A stretch of 20,539 nt of DNA from an uncultured Eubacteriales bacterium (GTDB lineage: Bacteria > Bacillota > Clostridia > Oscillospirales > RGIG7773): positions 1-20,539 of the forward strand of contig CAKTDK010000015.1 in NCBI GenBank assembly GCA_934541205.1, read 5' to 3'. The notes beneath the pieces are model-generated. The model was not told the origin of the DNA. It saw nothing but the letters and a program-made list of their open reading frames with translations, and did not search any database. Of the stretch, positions 1 through 8,047 are shown in pieces. The position numbers and the translations under genes are program-made. Numbering within the stretch: position 1 is the stretch's first letter; each line of letters opens with the position of its first letter.

Positions 1-1772
1 GAATATACGTCTTTTTGTTCCATAAGAGCATTTATTTCATTTATTTTATTTTCACAAAAAGAAATTTCTTCTTCTGCTTTTTTTAATTCCGAAAGTTTTT
101 TTGCTTTTTCTTTTCTTCCCTCTTTTCCTTTATAATTACTTTGCTTTTCCTTCTCTGTGTTTTGTTTTTTTATAAGCTTTTTATCATCGGAAATATTCTG
201 TGATAAAATATAATCTGAAAACTTACCCTTATAAAGCGTTGCCCCGGATTTTTTTATCTCAAAAATTTTATCTGGAATTTTATCAAGAAGATACCTGTCG
301 TGAGATACCATAATTAAAGTTCCCTGATATTCCAAAAGAGCCTTTTCAAGTACTTCCTTAGCCTTTAAATCAAGATGATTGGTAGGCTCGTCAAGTATCA
401 AAACATTTCCATATTCTAAAGAAAGTATAGCAAAATTAAGCTTTGCTCTTTCCCCTCCCGATATTACGGAAACCTTTTTATAAACATCATCGCCCTGAAG
501 CAAAACAGACCCTAAAATTGTTCTTATCTGAGTTTCCGTCATATCTATATGCCTTTTCCAAAGCTCTTCAATTACAGTGTTCTCAGGATTTAAGTTTTTT
601 GCCTCCTGATCAAAATAAGAAATTTTTACATTTCTGCCCCAGGTTATTTGGCCTTTTAGACAGGGAAGCTTTTCAACGAGCATTTTCAAAAAAGTAGATT
701 TCCCGGTGCCGTTTTCACCTATTATTCCTATTTTTTCTCCCCTTTTTACTTCCAGATTAACATTTTCGCAAAGTATATTATTTTTTATTTCTATATTAAT
801 ATTTTCAACATTCAAAACATCGTTGAAAGACTTTATTTCAAAATCAAAAGAAAGCCTTGCTCTTCTTTCATTTCTTTTGGGTTTTTCGATAATTTCCATC
901 TTATCCAAAATCTTTTGACGGCTTTTAGCAATTTTTGATGTAGATGCTCTGACAATATTTTTGCTTACATATTCTTCAAGTCTTGCAATTTCCTCCTGCT
1001 GATATTTATATTCTTTTAGCTGTCTTTGATATTCTTCCTCTTTTAAAATCAAGTACTTTGAATAATTTCCTTTATAACATATCAACCTTTTATCCTCAAG
1101 CTCAAATATCTCAGAAACCACCTTATCAAGAAAATATCTGTCATGAGAAACTATAATTATACTTCCCTTATAATCTTTTAAATAATCCTCAAGCCACATT
1201 AGAGTTTTAAAATCCAAATGGTTTGTAGGTTCGTCTAAAATTAAAAGCTCAGGAGAATACAATAAAAGCCGCGTAAGAGCAAGACGTGTTTTTTCGCCGC
1301 CGCTTAGTGTTGATACTTTTGTTTCAAAACTCTTATCATCAAAGCCCATTTTATTAAGCATGGTTTTTATCTTTACATCTATGTTATAAGCATCAAGACT
1401 TTCAAGATACTGCTGTTTTTTGGAATATTCCTTTAAAATAATAGGATCTGTAAGATTATCCGCCATATTTTTTACATCTTCCAAAAGCTTTAATTCTTTT
1501 TTAAAAACCTGCTTTAATTCTTCATATATAGTCAAGCTGCTTTCCAATATGGTATTTTGGGCAAGATAACCTACGGAAATCCCTTTTTTTATATCAAGAC
1601 TTCCTTCATCTATAGTATCATATCCGAGCAATAATCTTAATAAAGTAGTTTTTCCTGCTCCGTTTTCTCCGATAAGACCTATTTTTTTACCGTCATCTAT
1701 ATTAAAATTAACATTTCTAAAAATTTCTTTTTCTCCAAAACTTTTTGAAACATCCTTTGCCGAAATTAACAT
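1..1772 (-). CDS. ABC-F family ATP-binding protein (C-terminus cut by window edge)
   Basis: This is a cytoplasmic ABC-F protein with two ATPase domains in one chain and no membrane segments. About 590 residues are visible and the C-terminal end lies outside the window. The first domain has Walker A GENGAGKTT near residue 35, signature LSGGEKTR near 155 and Walker B LLILDEPTNHLD near 178. The second has GENGTGKST near 354, ISGGERAK near 438 and VLILDEPTNHLD near 460. A charged linker lies between the domains, and a Lys/Glu-rich, coiled-coil-like tail starts near residue 530. ABC-F proteins bind the ribosome E site, and some protect it from antibiotics. The tail suggests a YdiF/Uup-like housekeeping member, but I cannot tell this from a resistance type. 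The ATG start follows GGAGG at a good distance. The gene is divergent from the foldase gene and has its own promoter. Confidence 0.92.
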   Translation of the reverse strand, partial: MLISAKDVSKSFGEKEIFRNVNFNIDDGKKIGLIGENGAGKTTLLRLLLGYDTIDEGSLDIKKGISVGYLAQNTILESSLTIYEELKQVFKKELKLLEDVKNMADNLTDPIILKEYSKKQQYLESLDAYNIDVKIKTMLNKMGFDDKSFETKVSTLSGGEKTRLALTRLLLYSPELLILDEPTNHLDFKTLMWLEDYLKDYKGSIIIVSHDRYFLDKVVSEIFELEDKRLICYKGNYSKYLILKEEEYQRQLKEYKYQQEEIARLEEYVSKNIVRASTSKIAKSRQKILDKMEIIEKPKRNERRARLSFDFEIKSFNDVLNVENINIEIKNNILCENVNLEVKRGEKIGIIGENGTGKSTFLKMLVEKLPCLKGQITWGRNVKISYFDQEAKNLNPENTVIEELWKRHIDMTETQIRTILGSVLLQGDDVYKKVSVISGGERAKLNFAILSLEYGNVLILDEPTNHLDLKAKEVLEKALLEYQGTLIMVSHDRYLLDKIPDKIFEIKKSGATLYKGKFSDYILSQNISDDKKLIKKQNTEKEKQSNYKGKEGRKEKAKKLSELKKAEEEISFCENKINEINALMEQKDVY

Positions 1773-1800
1773 CTTAACCTCCAAAATCATCTTTGTTATT

Positions 1801-1828
1801 ATTATATAAGATATGTCAAAAATGTCAA
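1801..1828 (-). promoter_or_regulatory. SigA-type promoter of the ABC-F gene
   Basis: On the minus strand there is a perfect -35 TTGACA (1828-1823) and a perfect -10 TATAAT (1806-1801), 16 bases apart and about 30 bases before the ATG. A second TTGACA lies at 1819-1814, so the -35 hexamer is part of a 9-base-spaced direct repeat. Only the outer copy has promoter spacing. Confidence 0.75.
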
Positions 1829-1890
1829 AACCGTAAAAAATTTTTCTATATAAGTTCACAAAAAATTCACTTAAAATAATATATTTTTTA

Positions 1891-1920
1891 TGGACATTAG
1901 GTAGTTAATTGTGATATAAT
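1891..1920 (+). promoter_or_regulatory. SigA-type promoter of the PrsA-like gene
   Basis: The -35 is TGGACA at 1891-1896 (5 of 6 matches) and the -10 is TATAAT at 1915-1920, with an 18-base spacer. A start near 1927 would give a leader of about 28 bases to the ATG at 1955. Confidence 0.7.
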
Positions 1921-1954
1921 TTATACATTGTAAAAAATTTTGGAGGAAAACATA

Positions 1955-3091
1955 ATGTCAAAAAGAATTATAGCTTTGATTATGACTGCAATTATGGGAT
2001 TATCCCTTCTTGCCGGATGTAAAAGTTCAGTAGTAGGAGGAATAGATCCCGTTAAAAACTATATTGCTGAAGTAAGTGGAGAAAAAATACCTTCTGATAC
2101 TTACCAGTATTATATGGCAAACAGCCTTATTCAATACGCTGCAAATGTTATCCAATACTATGGAAGCTATTCCGACGATACTCTTTCTCAGATTCTTGCC
2201 CAGACTCTTGAGGACGGAACTACCATTGCAGACAGTATAAAATCAAGCCTTGTCGATCAGGTAAAATATGAATATGCAGTAAACCTTCTGTTTAAAGAGT
2301 ACAATCTTGCTCTTGACGTTTCTGATGAAAAAACTATCCAGGATGCTATTGACAATTCCATTAAACAATACGGAAGCGAAGAAAATTTCAAAGATCTTTT
2401 AAGCGTATTCATGATTGATATAGACAGCTATAAAAATATTATGAGCAACAGCCTTAAATATCAAAAACTTATACTTCACTTATATGGTACGGACGGCGTT
2501 ATTGAAAAAGTTTCTGAACAGGCTGTTAAAGATTATTACGCCGCAAACAATTCTCTTGTTAAACATATCCTTATAAACACACAGGAAGAAAACCTTGATC
2601 TTGCAACAGGAGAAACTACTGAAGAAGCTATCGCAAAGAAAAAAGCCCTTGCCAACGATATTTATAAAAAAGTTCAGGCCGGAGAAGATTTTGACGCACT
2701 TTTAAAACAGTACGGAGAAGATCCCGGAATGACTTCAAATCCAAAAGGATATGTTGTAAATGAAAGCTCTAACTATGTTGAAGAATTTAAAGACGCAGCT
2801 CTTGAAATGAAAATCGGAGAATACCGTCTTGTTGAAAGTGATTACGGCTATCACATTATGTACCGTGATGACGTGTTCAACGCAGGTGAATTTGATGATT
2901 TAACTGCAAGAATTGCATTTAAAGGCGCTGATTTTGATAAAATAGTTCAGGAAAAAATAGACAGTTTGAAATTCACATTTAATGATAAAACTATGGAAAA
3001 ATTAAATCCTGCTACTTTCAAAATGAAATCTCTTATTGACAAATACCAGGAAATTTCTGAAAAATTGAATTCGGCTTCAACGGCAGAATAA
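1955..3091 (+). CDS. PrsA/SurA-like peptidyl-prolyl isomerase lipoprotein
   Basis: This is a secreted, lipid-anchored foldase that probably helps exported proteins fold at the outer face of the membrane. Residues 1-22 form a lipoprotein signal peptide: MSKR, a hydrophobic stretch, then the lipobox LAGC with the lipidated Cys at 22. A helical SurA-N/PrsA-like segment follows. A parvulin rotamase domain occupies about residues 202-305, from VKHILI to YGYHIMYRD. The 378-residue length is normal for the group, somewhat longer than Bacillus PrsA. I chose the ATG at 1955 because GGAGG lies at 1942-1946. An in-frame TTG at 1940 lies upstream of that site and is rejected. The gene is monocistronic, between its own promoter and a strong terminator. 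Catalytic isomerase activity is inferred, since some PrsA-like proteins act only as chaperones. Confidence 0.88.
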   Translation: MSKRIIALIMTAIMGLSLLAGCKSSVVGGIDPVKNYIAEVSGEKIPSDTYQYYMANSLIQYAANVIQYYGSYSDDTLSQILAQTLEDGTTIADSIKSSLVDQVKYEYAVNLLFKEYNLALDVSDEKTIQDAIDNSIKQYGSEENFKDLLSVFMIDIDSYKNIMSNSLKYQKLILHLYGTDGVIEKVSEQAVKDYYAANNSLVKHILINTQEENLDLATGETTEEAIAKKKALANDIYKKVQAGEDFDALLKQYGEDPGMTSNPKGYVVNESSNYVEEFKDAALEMKIGEYRLVESDYGYHIMYRDDVFNAGEFDDLTARIAFKGADFDKIVQEKIDSLKFTFNDKTMEKLNPATFKMKSLIDKYQEISEKLNSASTAE

Positions 3092-3097
3092 ATTAAA

Positions 3098-3139
3098 AGC
3101 CTTCTCTTTTTAAGGGAAGGCTCTATTTTACTTTTTTTT
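3098..3139 (+). terminator. Intrinsic terminator after the foldase gene
   Basis: AGCCTTC (3098-3104) pairs with GAAGGCT (3116-3122), and the stem extends inward by further A-T, C-G and G-T pairs. A T-rich run follows at 3125-3139. It begins seven bases after the stop codon. Confidence 0.85.
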
Positions 3140-3155
3140 ATTTATGTGTTAGAAT
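3127..3155 (+). promoter_or_regulatory. Candidate promoter for cls-ppa
   Basis: An extended -10 (TG at 3147-3148, then TAGAAT at 3150-3155) lies 17 bases after a weak -35 TTTACT (3127-3132). It sits between the preceding terminator and the cls start and is the best candidate for the cls-ppa unit. Confidence 0.5.
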
Positions 3156-3196
3156 AAATAGAATTATTATGTTGTTTTGCTTTTTTAGGTGATATT

Positions 3197-4729
3197 ATGA
3201 AATTTTTCAAAAAAATATTAAAGTTTTTATTGTCCAGAATGGTTATTTTCGGACTTCTTATAGCTGTGCAATTTTTTGTTCTTGCAGGAGCCATATATAA
3301 ACTAAGCAGTAATTTTGTTTACGTATATATATTTTTTACTGTTTTGTCTTACGTCGTTGTTCTTTGGATTATGAGTAAAAAGGACAATCCCTCCTATAAG
3401 CTTGGCTGGATACTCCCCGTTTTAATATTTCCCATATTCGGAGGATTTTTCTATCTTATTTTCGGAACAAATAGAATGAACAAAAAATTTATTATAAGTT
3501 TAAAGGATATTCAAAAACAACTTTTCCAATCATACAGCAAAGACACAGTTAATCATGACGAAATATTATATATGAACAAAAACGTACACCGTCAGCTTGA
3601 TTACATTATGGAAACTTCAAAGTGTCCCGTTCACAAAAATACTCAGACCAAATACATTCCAATCGGTGAAGATATGCTTGAATATCTTCTGGAGGAACTT
3701 GAAAAAGCTGAAAAATTTATATTTCTTGAATTTTTTATAATTGAAGAAGGTATTATGTGGAACAGCGTTTTGGAGATTCTCGAAAAAAAAGTAAAACAAG
3801 GCGTTGACGTACGTGTTATTTATGACGATATAGGAAGTTTGCAGACGCTGCCGTATAAATATTACAAAATTCTTGAGCAAAAAGGAATAAAAACCGCGGT
3901 ATTCAATCCTTTTGTTCCAAGACTTAGTATTCAAATGAATAACCGCGATCACAGAAAAATTGTCGTTATAGACGGAAATGTAGGATTTACCGGCGGAATA
4001 AACCTTGCAGACGAATATATAAACGCAAAATTACGTTTCGGTCACTGGAAAGACTGCGGTATAATGATTAAAGGGGAAGGAGTATGGAATCTTACACTAC
4101 TTTTTTTGGAACATTGGACTTATTACAAAGGATATGATAAAGACATAAATATTTTCCGACCAACAAGATCCTTTGAAAGCGACGGATATGTTCTTCCCTT
4201 TGGCGATTGTCCACACGACGAAGACAATGTTACCGAAAATGCATATATGCAGATAATAAATAATGCAACCGAATATGTATATATTAATACCCCTTATCTT
4301 ATAATCGACAACGAAATGATAACAGCTCTTGAACTCGCGGCAAAAAGCGGTATCGATGTAAAAATCGTAACTCCCCATATTCCGGATAAATGGTATGTTC
4401 ATCTTGTAACTCAGGGATTTTACCGCCAGCTTCTTGAAGCCGGGGTAAAAATCTATGAATATACACCCGGATTTATTCATTCTAAAACCTTTGTTTCCGA
4501 TGATAATATAGGAATAATAGGAACCTGTAATATGGATTTTCGAAGCTTTTATCTGCATTTTGAAGACGGAATATGGCTTTATAAATCAAAAGCTCTCTTA
4601 GAACTTAAAGAAGATTTTTTAGATACACTTAAAAAATGCAAAGAAATTACCATTGAAGACTGTAAAAAAGACGGATTGTTCAAAAGATTTATGAGAGTTA
4701 TCTTAAAAACTTTTGCGCCGCTTATGTAA
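3197..4729 (+). CDS. cls: Cardiolipin synthase (phospholipase D superfamily)
   Basis: This membrane enzyme joins two phosphatidylglycerol molecules into cardiolipin and glycerol. The 510-residue length is typical of bacterial Cls. The first 90 residues hold hydrophobic membrane segments at about 11-33, 40-58 and 71-90. Two PLD catalytic motifs (HxKx4D) are intact: His252-Lys254-Asp259 in DHRKIVVIDG and His428-Lys430-Asp435 in IHSKTFVSDD. Both are followed by the usual Gly/Asn-rich strand (FTGGIN and GTCNMDFRS). The ATG follows a modest AGGTGAT ribosome site. ppa begins 11 bases after the stop, so the two genes are probably co-transcribed. The family assignment is secure. Donor preference (PG or PE) is not visible. 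Confidence 0.93.
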   Translation: MKFFKKILKFLLSRMVIFGLLIAVQFFVLAGAIYKLSSNFVYVYIFFTVLSYVVVLWIMSKKDNPSYKLGWILPVLIFPIFGGFFYLIFGTNRMNKKFIISLKDIQKQLFQSYSKDTVNHDEILYMNKNVHRQLDYIMETSKCPVHKNTQTKYIPIGEDMLEYLLEELEKAEKFIFLEFFIIEEGIMWNSVLEILEKKVKQGVDVRVIYDDIGSLQTLPYKYYKILEQKGIKTAVFNPFVPRLSIQMNNRDHRKIVVIDGNVGFTGGINLADEYINAKLRFGHWKDCGIMIKGEGVWNLTLLFLEHWTYYKGYDKDINIFRPTRSFESDGYVLPFGDCPHDEDNVTENAYMQIINNATEYVYINTPYLIIDNEMITALELAAKSGIDVKIVTPHIPDKWYVHLVTQGFYRQLLEAGVKIYEYTPGFIHSKTFVSDDNIGIIGTCNMDFRSFYLHFEDGIWLYKSKALLELKEDFLDTLKKCKEITIEDCKKDGLFKRFMRVILKTFAPLM

Positions 4730-4740
4730 CGGAGGATTTT

Positions 4741-5283
4741 ATGAGCAATATTTGGCACGATATTTCCCCTGAAAGAATAACCCCTACGGATTTTATATGC
4801 GTTATTGAAATTTCAAAAGGAAGCAAGAAAAAATACGAGCTTGATAAAGAGACTGGGTTTATAATTTTAGACAGGATTCTATATACTTCTACTCATTATC
4901 CCGCAAATTACGGATTTATTCCGAGAACTTATGGAGATGACAATGATCCTCTTGACGTACTTTTGCTTTGCAGCGAACCTTTGGAACCTCTTACTCTTGT
5001 AAGATGTTATCCAATAGGAGTTATCACAATGATTGACAACGGCAGAAACGATGAAAAAATAATTGCAATTCCTTATAACGATCCTACTTATAATGAATAT
5101 AAAAGCATAGAACAACTTCCAAAACATATTTTTGACGAAATGAGACATTTTTTCTCTGTTTATAAGGCGCTTGAAAACAAAGAAACCGCCGTTGAAGAAG
5201 TGAAAGGTCCCGATGAAGCTTTATCAATTATAGAAAGTTCAATAGATAATTATATAACAAAATTCTGCAAAGGATATAAATAA
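4741..5283 (+). CDS. ppa: Inorganic pyrophosphatase, family I
   Basis: This soluble enzyme splits pyrophosphate to two phosphates and so drives biosynthetic reactions forward. Its 180 residues match the family I bacterial length. The diagnostic metal-binding signature is present as GDDNDPLD, with Asp67, Asp69 and Asp72. The second acidic cluster, Asp99, Asp104 and Lys106 in MIDNGRNDEK, is also present, as are KYE at 31-33 and the C-terminal FFSVYKALE with the conserved Tyr-Lys. All expected active-site residues can therefore be found. GGAGG directly precedes the ATG, and the gene follows cls by 11 bases. Many Clostridia instead use family II or membrane pyrophosphatases, so a family I copy is mildly notable. 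The stop codon lies inside the inverted repeat that follows. Confidence 0.95.
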   Translation: MSNIWHDISPERITPTDFICVIEISKGSKKKYELDKETGFIILDRILYTSTHYPANYGFIPRTYGDDNDPLDVLLLCSEPLEPLTLVRCYPIGVITMIDNGRNDEKIIAIPYNDPTYNEYKSIEQLPKHIFDEMRHFFSVYKALENKETAVEEVKGPDEALSIIESSIDNYITKFCKGYK

Positions 5284-5470
5284 AAAAGCTATAGCAAAAA
5301 TAATTTCAATTAACAAAATTATACTTTAATAAAAAAGATTCTTCGCCTAAAGGCTCAGAATGACAGAATTTTTCCTGTATTGTCATTCTGAAGGACTTAT
5401 GTCCCGAAGAATCTTTTTTATTAAATATCTTTTACTAAATAACTTTTACTATAGCCTCTTTTTATTTATA
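5275..5470. repeat. Long inverted repeat with cloverleaf-forming core, between convergent genes
   Basis: This is an imperfect inverted repeat of about 195 bases. The outer arms share TATAAATAAAAA and GCTATAG near 5275-5294 and, inverted, near 5449-5470. A perfect 20-base arm at 5326-5345 pairs with 5405-5424. Inside it TCAGAATGACA (5355-5365) pairs with TGTCATTCTGA (5381-5391). Each side of the inner stem has a small hairpin of its own: GCC-TAAA-GGC at 5345-5354 and GGAC-TTAT-GTCC at 5393-5404, so the core can fold as a cloverleaf. The 20-bp stem carries an A6/T6 run at each outer edge, so it could terminate ppa and the oxidoreductase operon in both directions. No ORF or transposase is associated. 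It is the only copy in the window. Confidence 0.8.
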
Positions 5471-5998
5471 ATTATATCCCAAATCAAGAGCTTTAAAATT
5501 CTTTTCAAGAAGATGGGCTTTTTTTGCCGAAGTATTTTTTTCCATGGATTTTTTAAAGGTTTCCATATCAAAAATTCCGGTTTCTTTTAAAAGCTTTCCA
5601 ATCAAAATTACATTTGATAAGCCGTTCAAATCATTATCCTGAGCAAGCTGTGTAGCAGGAATATAATATGTATTTACGTCCTCTCTTTTTGCCTTTCTGT
5701 CTATCAAAGTACTGTCAATTATAGCAATACCGCCGCTTGTCAAAGTGTCTTCAAATTTATCATAAGACGGTTTATTCATAGCAATCAAAATATTCGGCTC
5801 TGTAATAAGAGGAGAATCTACGCTGTCATTTGAAACTGTAACGCTGCAGTTTGCAGTACCGCCTCTCATTTCAGGTCCGTAAGAAGGAAGCCACGACACT
5901 TCTCTGTTATCAAATAAAGCTGCATAAGCCAAAAGCTTTCCTGCAAATAAAACACCCTGTCCGCCAAAACCGGCAAGAATAATTCTGTAAGTATCCAT
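5462..5998 (-). CDS. 2-oxoacid:ferredoxin oxidoreductase, gamma subunit
   Basis: This is the gamma subunit of a thiamine-diphosphate-dependent, CoA-acylating 2-oxoacid oxidoreductase. It has 178 residues and matches the usual separate gamma chain. The N-terminus YRIILAGFGGQGVLFAGKLL is the family hallmark. It is followed by SWLPSYGPEMRGGTANC, the conserved PxYGxEmRGG region that helps form the CoA site. It is the last gene of the operon, and its ATG overlaps the beta-subunit stop by one base, which points to translational coupling. It ends just inside the large inverted repeat. By analogy the gene could be called vorC or korC. The substrate (branched-chain 2-oxoacid or 2-oxoglutarate) cannot be decided from this chain. 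Confidence 0.9.
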   Translation of the reverse strand: MDTYRIILAGFGGQGVLFAGKLLAYAALFDNREVSWLPSYGPEMRGGTANCSVTVSNDSVDSPLITEPNILIAMNKPSYDKFEDTLTSGGIAIIDSTLIDRKAKREDVNTYYIPATQLAQDNDLNGLSNVILIGKLLKETGIFDMETFKKSMEKNTSAKKAHLLEKNFKALDLGYNYK

Positions 5999-6750
5999 TA
6001 TTTTTCCTCCTTCGCATCTATATCTTTATAAACTCCCAAAGGATAATAAGGAATCATGTTTTCTTTTGCCCATAAAAGCGCTTTTTCAGGCGTCATACCC
6101 CAGTTTGTAGGACAGGTTGATATTACTTCAACAATAGATAAACCTTTTCCCTGAAGCTGATATTCAAAAGCCTTTTTTATAGCTTTTTTAGCATTTTTAA
6201 TATTAGGAACATCTGTTACGGCTACTCTTTGAGCAAAAGCAACACCGTCAAGAGTAGACATCATTTCGCATACTTTTATAGGATGTCCCTGTGTTTTTAC
6301 ATCTCTTCCGTAAGGAGAAGTCTGAGTTACTTGACCGGGTAAAGTTGTAGGCGCCATCTGACCTCCTGTCATTCCATAAATAGCATTGTTGACAAAAATT
6401 ATTGTAATATTTTCCCCTCTTGTTCCAACATGAACGGTTTCACAAGTACCGATAGCGGCTAAATCTCCGTCGCCCTGATATGTAAAAACAACTTTATCCT
6501 TTAACGCTCTTTTTACTCCTGTCGCAACAGCAGGAGCTCTTCCATGGGGAGCTTCTATACAATCACAATTAAAATAATCATAAGCCATAACAGAGCATCC
6601 TACAGGCACAACTGCAACGGTATCCCCTTCAACACCAAGCTCGTCAATAGCTTCGGCAACAAGTCTGTGTATAATTCCGTGGGTACATCCCGGACAATAA
6701 TGAAAAGGCGCATCTGTTAAAGCGTGGGGTTTTTCAAATACAACAGCCAT
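5998..6750 (-). CDS. 2-oxoacid:ferredoxin oxidoreductase, beta subunit (TPP-binding)
   Basis: This is the thiamine-diphosphate-binding subunit, 250 residues, which with the alpha chain forms the active site that decarboxylates the 2-oxoacid and passes electrons on. The visible TPP/Mg motif starts at GDGDLAAIGTCE and ends about 27 residues later at VNN, followed by IYGMTGGQ. Near the N-terminus CPGCTHG supplies the first two Cys ligands, and VPVGCSV and the IEAPHGRAPAVATG segment are also typical. There is no extra C-terminal ferredoxin domain, so the iron-sulfur relay is on the separate small subunit. The start ATG overlaps the alpha stop by one base. The chain is closest in feel to VorA/KorB-type proteins of Clostridia. 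Confidence 0.92.
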   Translation of the reverse strand: MAVVFEKPHALTDAPFHYCPGCTHGIIHRLVAEAIDELGVEGDTVAVVPVGCSVMAYDYFNCDCIEAPHGRAPAVATGVKRALKDKVVFTYQGDGDLAAIGTCETVHVGTRGENITIIFVNNAIYGMTGGQMAPTTLPGQVTQTSPYGRDVKTQGHPIKVCEMMSTLDGVAFAQRVAVTDVPNIKNAKKAIKKAFEYQLQGKGLSIVEVISTCPTNWGMTPEKALLWAKENMIPYYPLGVYKDIDAKEEK

Positions 6751-7811
6751 TATTTTAAACCTCCTGCAATTTTTTCAATTTTTTCTAAAATTCCGGCAGG
6801 AGTAGGTATCATTCCGCCTGTTCTGCCATAAAAATCAACGGGTTTTGTACATTCAACAGCAAGCTTTACATCATCTGTTATCTGTCCCATACTCATCTCA
6901 ACACATAAAAAATGTGAAGCGCTGTCAGCAAGTTCTCTAAGTACCTTTTTAGGGAAAGGCCATAAAGTAATAGGACGAAGCAGTCCTGCCTTTATTCCTT
7001 TTTCTCTTGCTTGTTTTATTGCATTTTTTGCAATTCTCGAAGTCATTCCGTATGCAACAAGGACTATATCCGCATCATCGCACATAAATTTTTCATATTT
7101 AACTTCTTTTTCTTCTATTTCCTTATATCTTTTAAATCTATTTACAACTATTTCCTCAAGCTGTTCCGGTTTTAAAACAAGGGAGTTTATAATATTATGC
7201 TCTCTTTTATTGCCGTGACCGTTTGTAGCCCAAGTCTTTTCGGGAACTTCTCTTTTTTTCATACCGTCAAAAGAAACAGGTTCCATCATTTGTCCCAACG
7301 CTCCGTCTGCCAAAATCATACACGGAGTTCTGTATATATCGGCAAGGTCAAACGCTTCACTTGTAAGCTCAACCATCTCCTGAACAGTAGCAGGAGCTAA
7401 AGCGATAACATGAGAATCGCCATGCCCCGGAGCTTTTGTAGCCTGATTATAATCTGCCTGGGAAGGCTGTATTCCTCCAAGTCCCGGTCCGCCCCTTTGG
7501 ACATTTATTATAACGCAGGGCAAATCGCTTCCCACAAGATAAGATATCCCCTCCTGTTTTAAAGAAATTCCGGGAGATGATGAAGAAGTCATAGCACGTA
7601 CACCGGCGCTTGACGCTCCCAAAACCATATTTATTGCTGCAAGCTCACTTTCCGCCTGCATAAAAACTCCGCCTATTTTAGGCATTTTGTTTGCCATATA
7701 AGCAGATATCTCTGTCTGCGGAGTTATCGGATATCCAAAAAAATGTTTGCATCCAGAACGAATAGCCGCTTCTGCAAGAGCTTCATTCCCTTTCATTAAT
7801 ACCTTTTCCAT
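6750..7811 (-). CDS. vorB: 2-oxoacid:ferredoxin oxidoreductase, alpha subunit (VorB type)
   Basis: This is the pyrimidine-binding alpha subunit, 353 residues. GYPITPQTEI near residues 21-30 carries the conserved YPITP motif. The middle portion MTSSSSPGISLKQEGISYLV and the RGGPGLGGIQPSQADYNQA region are family hallmarks, and the C-terminal third holds the transketolase C-like fold. The sequence resembles proteins annotated in Clostridia as 3-methyl-2-oxobutanoate:ferredoxin oxidoreductase VorB, which act in branched-chain amino acid fermentation or, in reverse, synthesis. A 2-oxoglutarate-specific KorA is the main alternative. The upstream ferredoxin gene ends 14 bases before its start, and the beta subunit overlaps its stop. 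The ribosome site is GGGG in the short gap before the ATG. Confidence 0.9.
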   Translation of the reverse strand: MEKVLMKGNEALAEAAIRSGCKHFFGYPITPQTEISAYMANKMPKIGGVFMQAESELAAINMVLGASSAGVRAMTSSSSPGISLKQEGISYLVGSDLPCVIINVQRGGPGLGGIQPSQADYNQATKAPGHGDSHVIALAPATVQEMVELTSEAFDLADIYRTPCMILADGALGQMMEPVSFDGMKKREVPEKTWATNGHGNKREHNIINSLVLKPEQLEEIVVNRFKRYKEIEEKEVKYEKFMCDDADIVLVAYGMTSRIAKNAIKQAREKGIKAGLLRPITLWPFPKKVLRELADSASHFLCVEMSMGQITDDVKLAVECTKPVDFYGRTGGMIPTPAGILEKIEKIAGGLK

Positions 7812-7825
7812 CGTATTATCCCCCT

Positions 7826-8035
7826 TTACTTTTCTACTTTAATTACAACGTCAGGACATATAGTAGCGCACATTGCGCATGCTATACAGCTATCCTGGTC
7901 GATAATCATTGCGGGATGAAAACCTTTTTCATTTAAAATACTTTCATCCAATTTTAAAATCTTTTTGGGGCAAACGCTAAGACAAAGGCCGCAGCTTTTG
8001 CATCTTTCCTGCCTTATAGTTATTTTTGCCATCAA
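7826..8035 (-). CDS. 2-oxoacid:ferredoxin oxidoreductase, delta (2x[4Fe-4S]) subunit
   Basis: This is a 69-residue ferredoxin-like subunit that carries electrons from the TPP site to external ferredoxin. Two complete CxxCxxCxxxCP motifs are present: CKSCGLCLSVCP (residues 15-26) and CIACAMCATICP (about 51-62), enough for two [4Fe-4S] clusters. The 30-odd residue spacer with FHPAMIIDQDS is typical of the VorD/KorD chain. It lies between the ATPase gene (gap of about 12 bases) and the alpha subunit (gap of 14 bases), so the order is ATPase-delta-alpha-beta-gamma. The first two residues are both Met (MMAKIT), so either may be the true start. Confidence 0.92.
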   Translation of the reverse strand: MMAKITIRQERCKSCGLCLSVCPKKILKLDESILNEKGFHPAMIIDQDSCIACAMCATICPDVVIKVEK

Positions 8036-8047
8036 ATTACACCGTCC

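Noticed and set aside
443..918. Two plus-strand ORFs of 84 and 70 residues
   Set aside because: They lie antisense inside the clearly coding ABC-F gene, have no family features, and the opposite strand carries intact Walker and signature motifs.
3617..3952. A 111-residue minus-strand ORF within cls
   Set aside because: It is a shadow of cls, which has both complete HKD motifs in the other strand.
5360..5590. A 76-residue plus-strand ORF starting in the inverted repeat
   Set aside because: It is mostly antisense to the gamma subunit gene and starts in a structured repeat; no ribosome site or family signal.
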